DNA of 64,000 nucleotides from Thiohalocapsa sp963695445. Lineage in GTDB: Bacteria > Pseudomonadota > Gammaproteobacteria > Chromatiales > Chromatiaceae. Below the pieces are notes generated by a model, which saw only the letters and a list, made by a program, of their open reading frames with translations, was not told the DNA's origin and did not search any database. How positions within the stretch are numbered: the stretch's first letter is position 1; each line of letters starts with the position of its first letter. Below, piece by piece: positions 17,215 to 29,331 of the stretch. Position numbers and translations under genes: made by a program. Location: NCBI GenBank assembly GCA_963695445.1, contig CAVOGV010000025.1:23020-87019 (forward strand). The letters run 5' to 3'.

Positions 17215-18032
17215 AACGCCTCTACAACGCCGCCAAGGCGGGACACACCGGCAGCCTCGATCCGTTGGCCACCGGCCTGCTGCCCCTTTGCTTGGGCTAC
17301 ACCACGAAGTTTTCGGCATTCTTGCTGGACGCGGACAAGCGCTACAAGGTGACCGTGACCCTCGGAGTGCGAACGAGCACCGCCGATGCCGAAGGCGAGG
17401 TGATCGCCACGGCCCCCACCGACGGCGTCACCGAGGCGGCGCTGCGGGATGTGCTGGCGGGTTTCGTCGGCAGCATCGAGCAGCTGCCGCCGATGTATTC
17501 CGCGGTCAAGCATCAGGGCGAGCGCCTGTACAAGCTGGCGCGCGAGGGCAAGGAGGTGGAGCGGACCCCACGTACCATCAACATCTACTCCCTGGAGCTG
17601 TTGCGTTTCGAATTGCCCGAGGTCGAGCTCGCGGTGCACTGTTCGAAGGGCACCTATGTGCGCACGCTGGCCGAGGACATCGGCGCCATGCTCGGTTGCG
17701 GCGGCCACGTCTCCGCGCTGCGCCGCTCCGGTGTCGGGCCTTATATCGAGGGCAGCACCCGCTTCGTGACCATGGAGGACGTGGAGGCCGCCGCGGAGCA
17801 GGGCTTTGACACCATGGACGCCATGCTGTTGCCGCTGGATACCGCGCTGGACCATTGTCCAGCGCTGCGTCTGTCCGCCGACGCCGCGTTCTATCTCGGT
17901 CAGGGGCAGCCGGTGCTGGTGCCGCAGGCGCCGACCGAGGGTACGGTCCGGCTGTACGATCAGTCCGAGCGATTCGTCGGTGTTGGCACGATCCTCGACG
18001 ACGGACGTGTGCAACCCAAGCGGTTGCTGTAG
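17118..18032 (+). CDS. truB: tRNA pseudouridine(55) synthase TruB
   Basis: The 304-residue enzyme makes pseudouridine 55 in the T loop of tRNAs. The catalytic block HTGSLDPLATGLLPLC contains Asp48; KRYKVTVTLG, PPMYSAVK, RTINIY and SKGTYVRTLAEDIG are further TruB motifs. A C-terminal TruB/PUA-like domain is present (from about residue 240). ATG 17118 is well placed directly before RRRKQGRDVNGILLLDKP. The frame is intact, unlike its upstream neighbours. Confidence 0.95.
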   Translation: MARRRKQGRDVNGILLLDKPMGISSNHALQRVKRLYNAAKAGHTGSLDPLATGLLPLCLGYTTKFSAFLLDADKRYKVTVTLGVRTSTADAEGEVIATAPTDGVTEAALRDVLAGFVGSIEQLPPMYSAVKHQGERLYKLAREGKEVERTPRTINIYSLELLRFELPEVELAVHCSKGTYVRTLAEDIGAMLGCGGHVSALRRSGVGPYIEGSTRFVTMEDVEAAAEQGFDTMDAMLLPLDTALDHCPALRLSADAAFYLGQGQPVLVPQAPTEGTVRLYDQSERFVGVGTILDDGRVQPKRLL

Positions 18033-18160
18033 CGCCAAGCTGCCGCATCGTGATCGCTGCGCCAACGGCCGGACACAATCCGGTCCTTGCGACTGCCGCG
18101 CTCGGCCGGGCAAGCCGCGGCAGCGCGCCTCGAACAGTTCAATTACGCGCCGTGAGCGCG

Positions 18161-18166
18161 TACAAT
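18161..18166 (+). promoter_or_regulatory. Possible -10 element upstream of rpsO
   Basis: TACAAT at 18161-18166 lies in the 331-bp truB-rpsO gap, which otherwise holds no gene I can support. The best -35 at a suitable distance (TTCAAT) is poor, so this is only a candidate for an rpsO promoter. Confidence 0.25.
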
Positions 18167-18363
18167 CGCCGGTCGTTCCAATTGGCCTTTCGCGTTGGCG
18201 TTTCTGGCCAGTCTGTTTGGCCCATGAGAAGCCCAGTATCGAATCCCGGTCCCGGCTGCCCTGAAGTCATTGTCGGAGCAGTCAAGCCGTCGGCGTCTAT
18301 GCGCCCGGCTCGGACCATTTGCCCCGCGCGCCCAAACCGCGCGCACACTTGAGGAGATTCCCA

Positions 18364-18633
18364 ATGACAATGACCGCAGAAGACAAGCGCCAGGTCGTCG
18401 AAGAGCATGCCCGTGGCACCAACGACACCGGCTCACCCGAGGTGCAGGTGGCCCTGCTGACCGCCCGCATCAAGCAATTGACCGGCCACTTCGCCGAGCA
18501 CAAGCATGATCACCACTCGCGCCGCGGTCTGGTGCGCATGGTCAACTCGCGGCGCAAGCTGCTCGACTACCTGAAGGGTAAGGACCTGGATCGCTACCGG
18601 GCCCTGATCCAGAAACTTGGCCTGCGCCGCTAA
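18364..18633 (+). CDS. rpsO: 30S ribosomal protein S15
   Basis: The 89-residue protein is S15 throughout: GTNDTGSPEVQVALLTARI, LTGHFxxHKHDHHSRRGLxxMVxxRRKLLDYLK and the end RYRALIQKLGLRR. It binds the central domain of 16S rRNA early in 30S assembly. ATG 18364 is chosen after GAGGAG; the frame is open for 15 further codons upstream. rpsO-pnp adjacency is conserved. Confidence 0.97.
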   Translation: MTMTAEDKRQVVEEHARGTNDTGSPEVQVALLTARIKQLTGHFAEHKHDHHSRRGLVRMVNSRRKLLDYLKGKDLDRYRALIQKLGLRR

Positions 18634-18664
18634 TAGGTAACCCGCCGCCGATCAGGCTGCCGGC

Positions 18665-18681
18665 GCCGGAGTGATTCCGGC
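18665..18681 (+). promoter_or_regulatory. Hairpin in the rpsO-pnp intergenic region
   Basis: GCCGGA (18665-18670) pairs with TCCGGC (18676-18681) around a 5-nt loop, without a T tract. In E. coli this interval carries the RNase III-cut hairpin through which PNPase controls its own mRNA; an equivalent role here is inference. Confidence 0.35.
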
Positions 18682-18840
18682 ACTCGCGGCCTGCGGCAGT
18701 CGGCTTGCCAAGACGCGCCCAATCGGGCTCCGGCCCCGGCCCGGCATCGCCGACACGAACTGACCCCACGGGCAACCGCCCGCCTCGACGAGGGTGCCCT
18801 AGAGGCCCCACGCAGAGGATCCAAGCAGAGGACCGACTCA

Positions 18841-20947
<2,107 letters not shown>

Positions 20948-21044
20948 GCTGCCGGTCGGTCGTCGAGAACCGACCAGGTCGACAGCAAACCATTTCTGCT
21001 AGATCCTGCGCCATCGGGCGCGGGATGCAGCGGAAAGGACAAGA

Positions 21045-21069
21045 ACGGGGCCCACATGGCCCCGTTTTT
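21045..21069 (+). terminator. Rho-independent terminator after pnp
   Basis: ACGGGGCC (21045-21052) pairs perfectly with GGCCCCGT (21058-21065) around CACAT and is followed by TTTTT. It closes the rimP-to-pnp gene run. The remainder of 20948-21247 shows no gene. Confidence 0.9.
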
Positions 21070-21247
21070 CGTTGTCGGACCGTTGCAGACCGTTGGCGGG
21101 CTGCAGGTCGGCTCGGGAGCGGTGCACCGGTATCAGCTCGGGATCACGCGAGATCAACGCTTCCACCGACAATTGCATTTGGACGCTGGGCAGCTCATCC
21201 TTTCGTGTCGTCCGATTCGTTGAGCGCCCCTCGGTCAAACCCGCGCC

Positions 21248-23026
21248 ATGAAGACCTTCCACCTCGTCCTACTCAAGCCATCCCACTACGACGACGACGG
21301 CTACGTCATCCGCTGGTGGCGCTCCGGCATCCCGTCCAACACGCTGGCGACGCTCTACGCGCTGGCACGCGACGCCGGCGAGCGCCAGGTCCTCGGCGAG
21401 GACATTGCGCTGCGCATCACCACCGTCGACGAGACCAACACGCGGGTGCGCGTCGAGCGGCTCGCGGCCATGATCGAGCGCGACGGCGGCCACGGCCTGG
21501 TCGCACTGGTGGGCGTGCAGACCAACCAGTTTCCGCGCGCGATGGACATCGCCCGGCGCTTTCGCGAGCGCGAGATACAGGTCGCCATGGGCGGCTTTCA
21601 CGTCAGCGGCGTGCTGTCGATGCTCCCGGAGATCACGCCCGAGATCCAGGAGGCCATGGACCTCGGCGTGTCCATCTTCGCCGGCGAGATCGAGCATCGC
21701 TTCGACGGTTTCCTCAAGGACGCCTACCGCCGCGAGCTCAAGCCCCTCTACAACCATCTCGCCGACCTACCGGTATCGAGGGTGTTGCGCCGCCCTACAT
21801 GCCCCGGGAGTACGTGCAGCGCACCTTGGGCGATCTGACCAGCTTCGACGCCGGGCGCGGCTGCCCCTTCGTCTGCAGCTTCTGCACCATCATCAACGTG
21901 CACGGGCGCAAGTCGCGCTTCCGCACCCCGGACGACGTCGAGCGCATCGTCCGCGAAAACGCGGCGCAGCGCATCAAGAGCTTCTTCATCACCGACGACA
22001 ACTTCGCCCGCAACAAGAACTGGGAGCCGATCTTCGACCGCCTGATCGAGCTCAAGGCGCGAGGGCCTCGGCGTGCACCTGACGCTGCAGGTCGATACCC
22101 AGTGCCACAAGATCCCGCGCTTCATCGACAAGGCCGCGGCGGCGGGCACCAAGCGCATCTTCATCGGGCTCGAGAACATCAACCCGGACAACCTCGCCGC
22201 CGCGAACAAGAAGCAGAACAAGATCACCGACTACCGCGCCATGCTGCTCGCCTGGCGCAAGCATCGGGTGTTCATCGACGGCGGCTACATCATCGGCTTT
22301 CCGGGCGATACGCCGGCGACCATCCGCCGCGACGTCGAGATCCTCAAGCGCGAGCTGCCCATGGACCGGGTCCAGTTCTACTGCCTCACGCCGCTGCCCG
22401 GCTCCGCGGACCACAAGGCCCTCTACAAGCGCGGCGTGGCGATGGACCCGGACCTGAACAACTACGACCTCAACCACATCACCACCGATCACCCAGTGAT
22501 GACGCGCGAGGAGTGGTACGGCGCCTTCCGTGAGGCCTGGCAGAGTTTCTACAACGTCGATCACATCAAGACCCTGATGCGGCGCGGCCGCACCAACCGG
22601 GTCAGCACCGGCAACATCATGGGCTCGTCCATCGCCGTCTACGTCTACGCCTGCGTCGAGGGCGTGCAACCGCTGGAGAGCGGCTTCATCCGCCGGCGCG
22701 TGCGCCGCGAACGCCGCCCCGGACTGCCCATCGAGCATCCCCTGGTGTTCTACCCGAAGTACCTTCGCCGCGCCCTGGTCGGCTACGGCAAGGCGCTCGC
22801 CATGCTGATCCCGTTGTCCATCGAGCGCCGCCGCCTTAAGCGCGATCCGGAGGCCAAGCACTACACGGACCAGGCACTCACGCCCGTCGATGATCAAGAA
22901 CTGACATCTATGGAGATGTACTCGGTCACCGATGCCGCCGTCGCGGCGGTGGAGCTGCACAAGGATAAGCAGCGGCAGCGCGCGCAGCCCAGGGGCCGCG
23001 CCGATGCCGCAGTCGGCGGTTCCTGA
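21248..23026 (+). CDS. B12-binding domain radical SAM protein (two frame changes)
   Basis: The protein has about 590 residues in three frame segments. The N-terminal part (MKTFHLVLLKPSHYDDDGY..., MGGFHVSG) resembles a cobalamin-binding Rossmann domain. The radical SAM core has the cluster motif GCPFVCSFC and FFITDDNFARN, then FIGLENINPDNL. Frame breaks near 21771 (a G appears missing) and near 22056 (a G appears extra) are each repaired by one base. The long C-terminus (IEHPLVFYPKYLRRALVGYGKAL) is specific to a subfamily I cannot name. The substrate is unknown; relatives perform methylations or other radical chemistry on lipids, cofactors or peptides. Confidence 0.8.
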
Positions 23027-23071
23027 CCCCAGCCACGTTGGACGTCGTCGGCTGCCCGACATCGCATTGTC

Positions 23072-23377
23072 GACAACTACCCGGCGCAGCTGCGCAAGAT
23101 CGAAGCCCACATTCGGCGGCGGTTGCGCTCCCGCTTGGTCGATCAACGAAAGAACCAGCGAAATCGCTATCGCAAACTGACCAAGCGTGGTGTGCCACGC
23201 CGTCAGGCGGCAGCGGCGGTGTACTCGCACCGAGGTAGCGGGGCGATGTCCAATACCCGCGCGGTGACCAAGTCATACCCTAACGACTGGTTCATCGGCG
23301 TACTGGGACAAGCGATTCGCTCCGACAGGACGCTACCGCATTGGTTTGACGTCGACCAGTGGATACGCCTTGCGTGA
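23072..23377 (+). pseudogene. C-terminal remnant of a probable group II intron reverse transcriptase/maturase
   Basis: A frame without its own start encodes DNYPAQLRKIEAHIRRRLRS... followed by QRKNQRNRYRKLTKRGVPRRQA and SYPNDWF. This resembles the maturase (X) domain end of bacterial group II intron proteins, which typically have IRRRLR, a basic RYRxLxxxGV segment and a PNxWF ending. Everything upstream (reverse transcriptase domain) is missing; the fragment abuts the radical SAM stop. The hairpins directly after it look like the intron 3' end. Confidence is moderate because only about 100 residues remain. Confidence 0.5.
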
Positions 23378-23440
23378 GGAACCGTGTACGGACCTGTACG
23401 CACGATCCTGTGGGCAGACGGGGCTTCGTCCCCTCTGACC
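23376..23440 (+). mobile_element. Group II intron 3' end (domain V/VI-like hairpins), relic
   Basis: Directly after the maturase-like frame, GAGGAACCGTGTAC...GTACGCACG folds as a domain V-like stem with a 2-nt 3' bulge (GTG-TAC against GTA-CG-CAC). It is followed by a second stem, CAGA-C-GGGG (23415-23423) with CCCC-TCTG (23430-23437), in the place of domain VI. Order and spacing (ORF stop, DV, DVI) match group II introns. No 5' intron boundary is present, so the element is dead. Confidence 0.5.
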
Positions 23441-23463
23441 CGATCCGACGGTCGGAGGTGGCG

Positions 23464-23679
23464 CTATGGTTTGGCGTTACTCGCTGATTGATTGCGCGCG
23501 ATCTCCATAAGCAGCCGTAGCGCTTTGTTTACGGACGCAGAATCTCGGTAGACCCGCGCAACATCGGGTTCCAGAAGGACGACGTTTGTTCCTTGCATGT
23601 ACGCTTGGTGATGCCTGCCTTGAACAGCGTTCGAGAAATCATACTCGGCACGCATTTCGTCAGCGGATTCTTGACTCAT
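23464..23679 (-). CDS. Antitoxin of a BrnT-type toxin-antitoxin pair
   Basis: The 71-residue acidic protein (MSQESADEMRAEYDFSNAVQGRHHQAY...) has the short EYDFSxxxxGxHxxxY motif found in small antitoxin-like partners of DUF497 toxins. VYRDSxSVNKALRLLMEIAR near the end is likely a dimerisation helix. It overlaps the toxin gene by 20 bp, which argues for coupled translation from a shared promoter upstream of the toxin. By family precedent it neutralises the toxin and represses the operon. Confidence 0.7.
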   Translation of the reverse strand: MSQESADEMRAEYDFSNAVQGRHHQAYMQGTNVVLLEPDVARVYRDSASVNKALRLLMEIARNQSASNAKP

Positions 23680-23944
23680 AGAGCTGCCTCTCTTGCTTGG
23701 AAGCGGTTCTAGCGCTGATGACGCGGATGGTGTTGAGCTGGCGCTCTGTGAAAACTACCACAACGACTCGGTTTCGGTTCGTTTTGCCAATACTGAGGAA
23801 GCGATATTCTCCGACAGAATGATCCGGGTCCGGTATTGTCAGCTCAAAAGGATCAGAGAAAACGGTGCTAGCCTCGTCAAAGGAAACACCGTGTTTGCAG
23901 ATGTTCGACGAAGCTTTCTGGGTATCCCATTCGAAGTCAATCAC
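23660..23944 (-). CDS. brnT: BrnT family toxin (DUF497)
   Basis: The 94-residue protein begins IDFEWDTQKASSNICKHGVSFDEASTVFSDP and ends RVISARTASKQERQLYE, the standard BrnT/DUF497 pattern (FEWDxxKxxxNxxKHGVSFxEA; ISARxAxxxERxxYE). BrnT is a RelE-fold ribonuclease toxin that inhibits growth when free. The gene precedes its antitoxin, as in brnTA operons. Local base composition is less GC-rich than the flanking genes, and the pair sits between an intron relic and an efflux operon, consistent with acquisition by transfer. Confidence 0.85.
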   Translation of the reverse strand: MIDFEWDTQKASSNICKHGVSFDEASTVFSDPFELTIPDPDHSVGEYRFLSIGKTNRNRVVVVVFTERQLNTIRVISARTASKQERQLYESRIR

Positions 23945-24106
23945 GTGGGGTTAACTCGGAATTTAAGTATTGCGCCACGAGCCGACGACTCGGTCTCTGC
24001 GCCCAACCCAGAGTCTAACCTAGACCATCGTGATTCGGGTCTTGGTGGTGAGCCGGAGACTCAGCGTCGCCAACGTCTCAATTCCGTTCGTCACCCGGTG
24101 AGCCTC

Positions 24107-27100
24107 TCACCCGTGCACCTGGCCCGCGTCACCGCCCGCGCCAACGGCCGCATTGCCGACCTCGGCCGTGCCATGAAACTTCTCCCGCAACCACTGAAAG
24201 ACGACGTACAGCATCGGAATCAGGAAGATGCCGAGCGTGGATGCGACCAGCATGCCGCCGAACACCGCGGTGCCGACGCCGCGCTGGCTGGCCTCGCCGG
24301 CGCCGCTGGCGATGACCAGCGGGACCAGGCCGAGGATGAAGGCGAAGCTGGTCATCAGCACCGCGCGGATACGCAGCCGGGCGCCGTTGGTGGCGGCGTC
24401 TATGGATCGACTTGCCGGCGGCGCGCTGGGCCATCGCGAATTCGACGATCAGGATGGCGTTCTTGCTGGCCAGGCCGATCAGCACGACGATGCCGATCTG
24501 GGCATAGAGGTCGTTGGGCAGGCCGGCGATCCAGAGCGCGGCCATGGCGCCGAGCACGCCGATGGTGACCGACAGCAGCACCGCGGCGGGCATGGACCAG
24601 CTCTCGTAGAGCCCGACCAGGACCAGATAGGCGAACAGCACCGCGAGCCCGAGCACGATCGGCGTCTTGCCGCCGGCCTCGCGCTCTTGGAAGGCGGTGC
24701 CGGTCCAGTCGAAGCCGAAGCCGGCGGGCAGGGTGTCGGCGGAGATGGCCTCCATGGCGTCCAGCGCATCGCCGGAGCTGCGCCCGGTTGCCGGGCCGCC
24801 CTGGATGGTGGTGCTGCGGTAGTTGTTGTAGCGCTGCAGCAGCGGCGGGCCGAGCTGCAGCTCCGGCGACATGATGGCGCGGATCGGCACCATTTCGCCT
24901 TTGTTATTGCGCACATGGATGCGGTAGACGTCGTCGAACTGCTTGCGGTCCTGCTGCTCGCCCTGCACCTGGACCTGCCAGACACGGCCGAACTTGTTGA
25001 AGTCGTTGACGTAGTAGCCGCCGAGGGTCGCCTGCAGCGCGGTGAAGATGTCGTTGACCTGCAGCCCCAGGGTCTGTGCCTTCTCGCGGTCGATGTCGAG
25101 GTAGATCTGGGGATTGTTGGTGGCCCAGGTGGAGAAGACGCGGCTCAGCGCCGGGTCCTGATTGGCCGCCAGCACCAGCGCGCGCATCACCGCGGCCAGT
25201 TCCTCGGGCGGTCGGCCCTGCAGGTCTTGCAGCTGGTACTCGAAGCCGCCGCCGGTGCCGAGCCCGATGATCGGCGGCAGGTTGAACGGCATCACCTGGG
25301 CGCCCGGGATGGCCGCGCTCTGCGCCGCGACCCGGTCGATGACGGCGTTGACCTTGAGATCCGGCGTGGTGCGCTCCTCGAACGGCTTCAGACGGCCGAC
25401 GATCAGCGCGGCGTTGGACTGCACCGCGCCGTCGAGCAGGCTGTAGCCGGGTACCGCCAGCGTCCATTCGACGGCCGGGTCGTTGCCGACGATCTGCTCG
25501 ACCTGCTTGACGACCTCCAGCGTGCGGTTCACCGAGGCGCCCTGGGGCAACTGCACCTGGGCCATGAAGGCGCCCTGATCCTCTTCCGGCAGGAAGCCGG
25601 TCGGCGTCACCTTGAACAGCCAGCCGGTGGCGAGCCCGAAGCCCAGCACCAGCACCAAGACCAGGGCTGCGATGCGCACCAGCCGGGCGACCAGATAGGC
25701 GTAGCCGTCGCGCACACCGTCGATGCCGCGCATGATGCGGCCCATGATGCCGCGCTTGTCGTGCGTCGGCTTGAGCAGGATGGCGCACAGCGCCGGCGAG
25801 AGCGTCAGCGCGTTGATGGCCGAGATCAGCATCGAGAAGGCGACCACCGCGGCGAACTGCTGGAACAGCTGCCCGGTGATGCCGGGGATGAAGGCCACCG
25901 GCACGAACACCGACAGCAGCACCAGCGTGATGGCGATGATGGGGCCGGTGATCTCGCCCATGGCCTTCTTCGCCGCCTCCCGCGGCGGCAGGCCGTCCTC
26001 TTCCATGATGCGCTCGACGTTCTCCACCACGACGATGGCGTCGTCGACGACGATGCCGATGGCCAGCACCACGGCCAGCAGCGAGACGGTGTTGGCCGAG
26101 AAGCCGATCACCAGCAGGAAGGCGAAGGTGCCGACCAGCGCCACCGGCACGGCGATCAGCGGAATCAGGGTCGCGCGCCAACTGCCGAGGAAGATGAACA
26201 CCACCAGGATGACCAGCACGAAGGCCTCGAGCAGGGTGTGGACCACCTTCTCCAGGCTGGCCTTCACGAAGTCGGTGGTGTCGTAGACGACGGCGTACTT
26301 GAGATCGTCCGGGAAGCGCTCGGCCAGGCGCTCCATGGCCGCCTTGATGCCGTCGCCGACCGCGACCGCGTTGGCGCCCGGCGCGAGATAGATGGCCATC
26401 GCCGCGGAGTCGCTGCCGTTCAGCCGGCTGACGGAGTCGAGCTGCTTGGAGCCGAGTTCGACGCGGCCGACGTCCTTGACCCGCACCGTCGAGCCGTCCG
26501 GGTTGGCGCGCACGACGATCTGCTCGAACTCCGCGGCATCGGTGAGCCGGCCCTGGGTCTGCAGGCTGATCTGGAACTGGTCGTCGTCGGTCATCGGCTG
26601 CGCGCCGATGCGCCCGACCGCGGCCTGCACGTTCTGCGCGCGGATGGCGTTGATGACGTCCGTCGGCGTCAGCCCGAGGGCGGTGAGCTGATCGGACGAC
26701 AGCCAGATGCGCATGCTGTAGTCCAGCGGGCCGAACTGGAACACCTCGCCGACGCCCGGCACCCGCGCCAGGGTGTCGATGATGTTGATGGTGGCGTAGT
26801 TGCTGAGGAACAGCGCGTCGTAGCTGGCCTCCGGCGAGTACAGGCTGACCACCTGCAGCATCGCGGTGGACTTCTTCTTCACCGACAGCCCCTGGCGCTT
26901 GACCTCCTCCGGCAGGCCGGGCTCGGCCAGCGCGACCCGGTTCTGGACGTTGACGGTGTTGATGTCCGGGTCGGTCCCGAGCGCGAAGGTGACGGTCAGC
27001 GAGTAGCTGCCGTCGTTGGCGCTGGTGGACTTCATGTAGAGCATGTTGTCGACGCCGTTGATCTTGGACTCCACCGGCTGCGCCACGGTGGACTCCACCA

Positions 27101-27270
27101 CCGCCGCCGAGGCGCCCGGATAGGCCGCCGGTGACCGAGACCTGCGGCGGCACGATGTCCGGGAACTGGGCCACCGGGATCTGGGTCAGCGCGATCACGC
27201 CGGCCAGCGTGATGATCGTCGAGATGACGATGGACAGCCGCGGCCGGTCGATGAAGACATCGGAGATCAT
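24107..27270 (-). CDS. RND efflux permease, HAE1/AcrB-like (two frame changes)
   Basis: The predicted inner-membrane proton/drug antiporter has about 1050 residues. ATG 27270 (MISDVFIDRPRLSIVISTIITLAG) starts TM1. A one-base break near 27127 moves into the long middle frame carrying the proton-relay motif GIVVDDAIVVVENVER and, later, ASKNAILIVEFAMAQ (relay Lys). A second break near 24397 leads to the real C-terminus (VLMTSFAFILGLVPLVIASGAGEASQRGVGTAVFGGM) ending at 24107. It works with the adjacent membrane-fusion protein; no outer-membrane factor gene is nearby. The substrates are unknown. Confidence 0.9.
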
Positions 27271-28479
27271 GTGGCCGGCGGCCTCCGTGTCTGCGGCGTC
27301 GGCGGGCCCGACGCTGTCAGGCGGCTCGATGCCCTGGGGCGGGCTGGCCGTGACGACCTGACCGGGCCGCACCTTCTGCACGCCTTCGGTGATGACCAGC
27401 TCGCCGGCCTTGAGACCGGACGTCACCGCGATGTCCGCACCCTGGTTGTCGCCGATCTCGACCCGGCGCACCTGCGCCTTGTTGTCGGCGTCGACGATCA
27501 TCACGAACACGCCCTGCTGGTCCAGTTGCAGCGCCGACTGCGGGATGACGATGGCGGACTCGGGCTCGCCCGCTTGCAGCACCACGCCGACGTACTGGCC
27601 GTCCACCAGGATGCCGTCGGGATTGGGGATCTCGGCGCGCAGCGTGACCGAGTCGGTGCCGGGGTCGGTGGTCACGTCGACAAAGTTGATGCGACCGCTC
27701 TGGTCATACAGGCTCCCGTCCGACAGGCGCAACCGGACCACGACATCGGTGCCGTCGTTGCCGCTGGCCTGCATCTCGCGGCGCGCCTCCAGCAGTTGCC
27801 GCTGGGTCAGCGGGAAGTCGACGTAGATCGGATCGATGCTGACGATGGTCGCCAGCGGGCCGGAGCTCGGGCCCACCAGATTGCCGACGGTGTAGCTGGC
27901 CAGGCCGACGCGTCCGGCGACCGGCGCGGTGATCTGCGTATAGCCCAGGTCCAGCTCCGCCGCGGTCAGCGCCGCCTTGGCCTGGGCGATGCTGGCCTCG
28001 GCGATGGAGGCCGCGGCCTTGAGTTCGTCGACCTGGGACTGGGCAATGTTCTTGTTCTTGACCAGTTCCTGACCGCGGGCGAGCTGGGCGTCCGCGTTTT
28101 CGGCGTCGGCCTCGGCCTTGGCCACGTCCGCCTTGCGCTGCTCGACGATGGCCTGGTATTGGTCCGGCTCGATCTGGAACAGCACCTCACCCACCGCCAC
28201 CGGCTTGCCCTCGGTGAAGCTGCGTTCCTTCAGAAAGCCCTGCACGCGCGCCCGCAGCTCGACCCGGTCGATCGCCACCACCCGACCGACGAACTCCGAT
28301 TGCGACTCGACTTCCCGGCGCTCGGCGGCCACCGCGATCACCGACGGCGGCGGCGCGGTCATGGCGGATGGATCGGCGGCCTGTTGGCCGTCGCCGCAGC
28401 CCGCGAGCGGGAGCAGGGCGGCGAGCGCGAGGAGCGCGAGCGCGCGCGGCTTGTGATATTCAACTGCGGGGATCGGCAT
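27267..28479 (-). CDS. RND efflux membrane-fusion lipoprotein
   Basis: ATG 28479 follows AAGGA; the signal peptide ends at the lipobox LAGC (Cys27). Lipoyl halves flank an alpha-helical hairpin (AKAEADAENADAQLARGQELVKNKNIAQSQVDELKA), followed by beta-barrel (DLGYTQITAPVAGRVGLASYTVGNLV) and membrane-proximal domains, as in AcrA/MexE. As read, no stop separates it from the permease: the frame runs straight into MISDVF. In the +1 frame a TGA (27269-27267) overlaps the permease ATG as ATGA, so a small frame error in the tail is the likely cause. It links the permease to an outer-membrane channel. Confidence 0.88.
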
Positions 28480-28622
28480 CACGGAGTTCCTTGGCGAGGC
28501 ATGAGCGCTGGATTGTAGGGAGTTGCGCGAACTGATGCGAGCCGGTCGAGGCGATCGAGCCGCGCGCGGCTCGCAGTTGTGGCCGTCGCGATTGCAAATC
28601 GCTCTCACGCGCTTGTTCGGCT

Positions 28623-28865
28623 GTTGTAGCCGTCCTGATTGCCGACTTCTACGTCGTCGACGAGGACTTCGGTCCACTGTTCATCAAGTTCTCCGGGTAT
28701 TTTCCCTACACCGCACGGGCGTGCTTGAACGGACATGAGTCCGCAAAGTGCCAACTGCGCAAGGAGGGCATTGACTTCGGGGCACTCGACAACGGCATCG
28801 CCAGCTGCGCCGAGCCGCTGCGGCTGCAACAGATCAACGACACGCTCGAATGGCGGCATGTACTG
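28623..28865 (+). pseudogene. Fragment of a conserved uncharacterised gene
   Basis: An open frame without a credible start encodes FYVVDEDFGPLFIKF, SGYFPYTARACLNGHESAKCQ and KEGIDFGALDNGIASC. From memory this resembles the N-terminal part of a widespread uncharacterised protein family whose members read FGPFFxKFxxYFPYTAKxCxNGxEWAKRQ and then ALDNGxxxC. The long C-terminal remainder of that family is absent: similarity stops near 28850, where the next gene begins. I cannot assign a function. Confidence 0.5.
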
Positions 28866-29230
28866 GGTTCTCGGCAACTGGCCGACTCTCACCGGATGAA
28901 AGCTTGCAAACGGTGAGCTTCCCGGCTGTCGGCAGCACCAGCCTTGCCGGACGGGTGGAAGGCTACAAGACCGTCTCTTACGCCGTGCCCGTCGCCGCTG
29001 GTCAGACGCTGACCGTCGAGCTGAAGAGCGACAGCAGCAACGCCTACTTCAACATCCACGATGCCTCCGACAGCAGCGGCGCGGCGGTATTCAACGGCAA
29101 CTCCGGCGCCCGCGTCGCTCGGTTGACGGCAACGCAGGACGTCACCTATGTGATCCGGCCGTTCCAGCAGCGGGCCACGGCCCGGCGCGGCGAGGCCTTC
29201 GACTACACCTTCCTGGTCGACCGTCGCTGA
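28850..29230 (+). CDS. g-type lysozyme inhibitor-like (PliG-like) protein, 5' end doubtful
   Basis: Residues from about 24 on resemble the PliG-type inhibitor fold, a beta-sandwich: VEGYKTVSYAVPVAAGQTLTVELKSDS, SNAYFNIHDASDSSGAAVFNG and TYVIRPFQQRATARRGEAFDYTFLVD. PliG proteins protect the periplasm from goose-type lysozymes. The first about 20 residues (MAACTGFSATGRLSPDES) are not a signal peptide, and the start lies where the upstream gene fragment ends. The native secretion signal may therefore have been lost in a rearrangement or by a frame error. Confidence 0.6.
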   Translation: MAACTGFSATGRLSPDESLQTVSFPAVGSTSLAGRVEGYKTVSYAVPVAAGQTLTVELKSDSSNAYFNIHDASDSSGAAVFNGNSGARVARLTATQDVTYVIRPFQQRATARRGEAFDYTFLVDRR

Positions 29231-29331
29231 CCGCCGTCAGCCGCGTGAACATCGAATCCCGACGACGTCGACCCGGCCGTGCAACGTCGCCGGGCCAACC
29301 CTGATCATCCTTAATCCACTGGATTTTTTCT

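Noticed and set aside
24228..27134. A 968-codon plus-strand open frame opposite the RND permease
   Set aside because: It mirrors the AcrB-like gene in codon-phase and has no recognisable domain; antisense frames of this length are common in such GC-rich genes.
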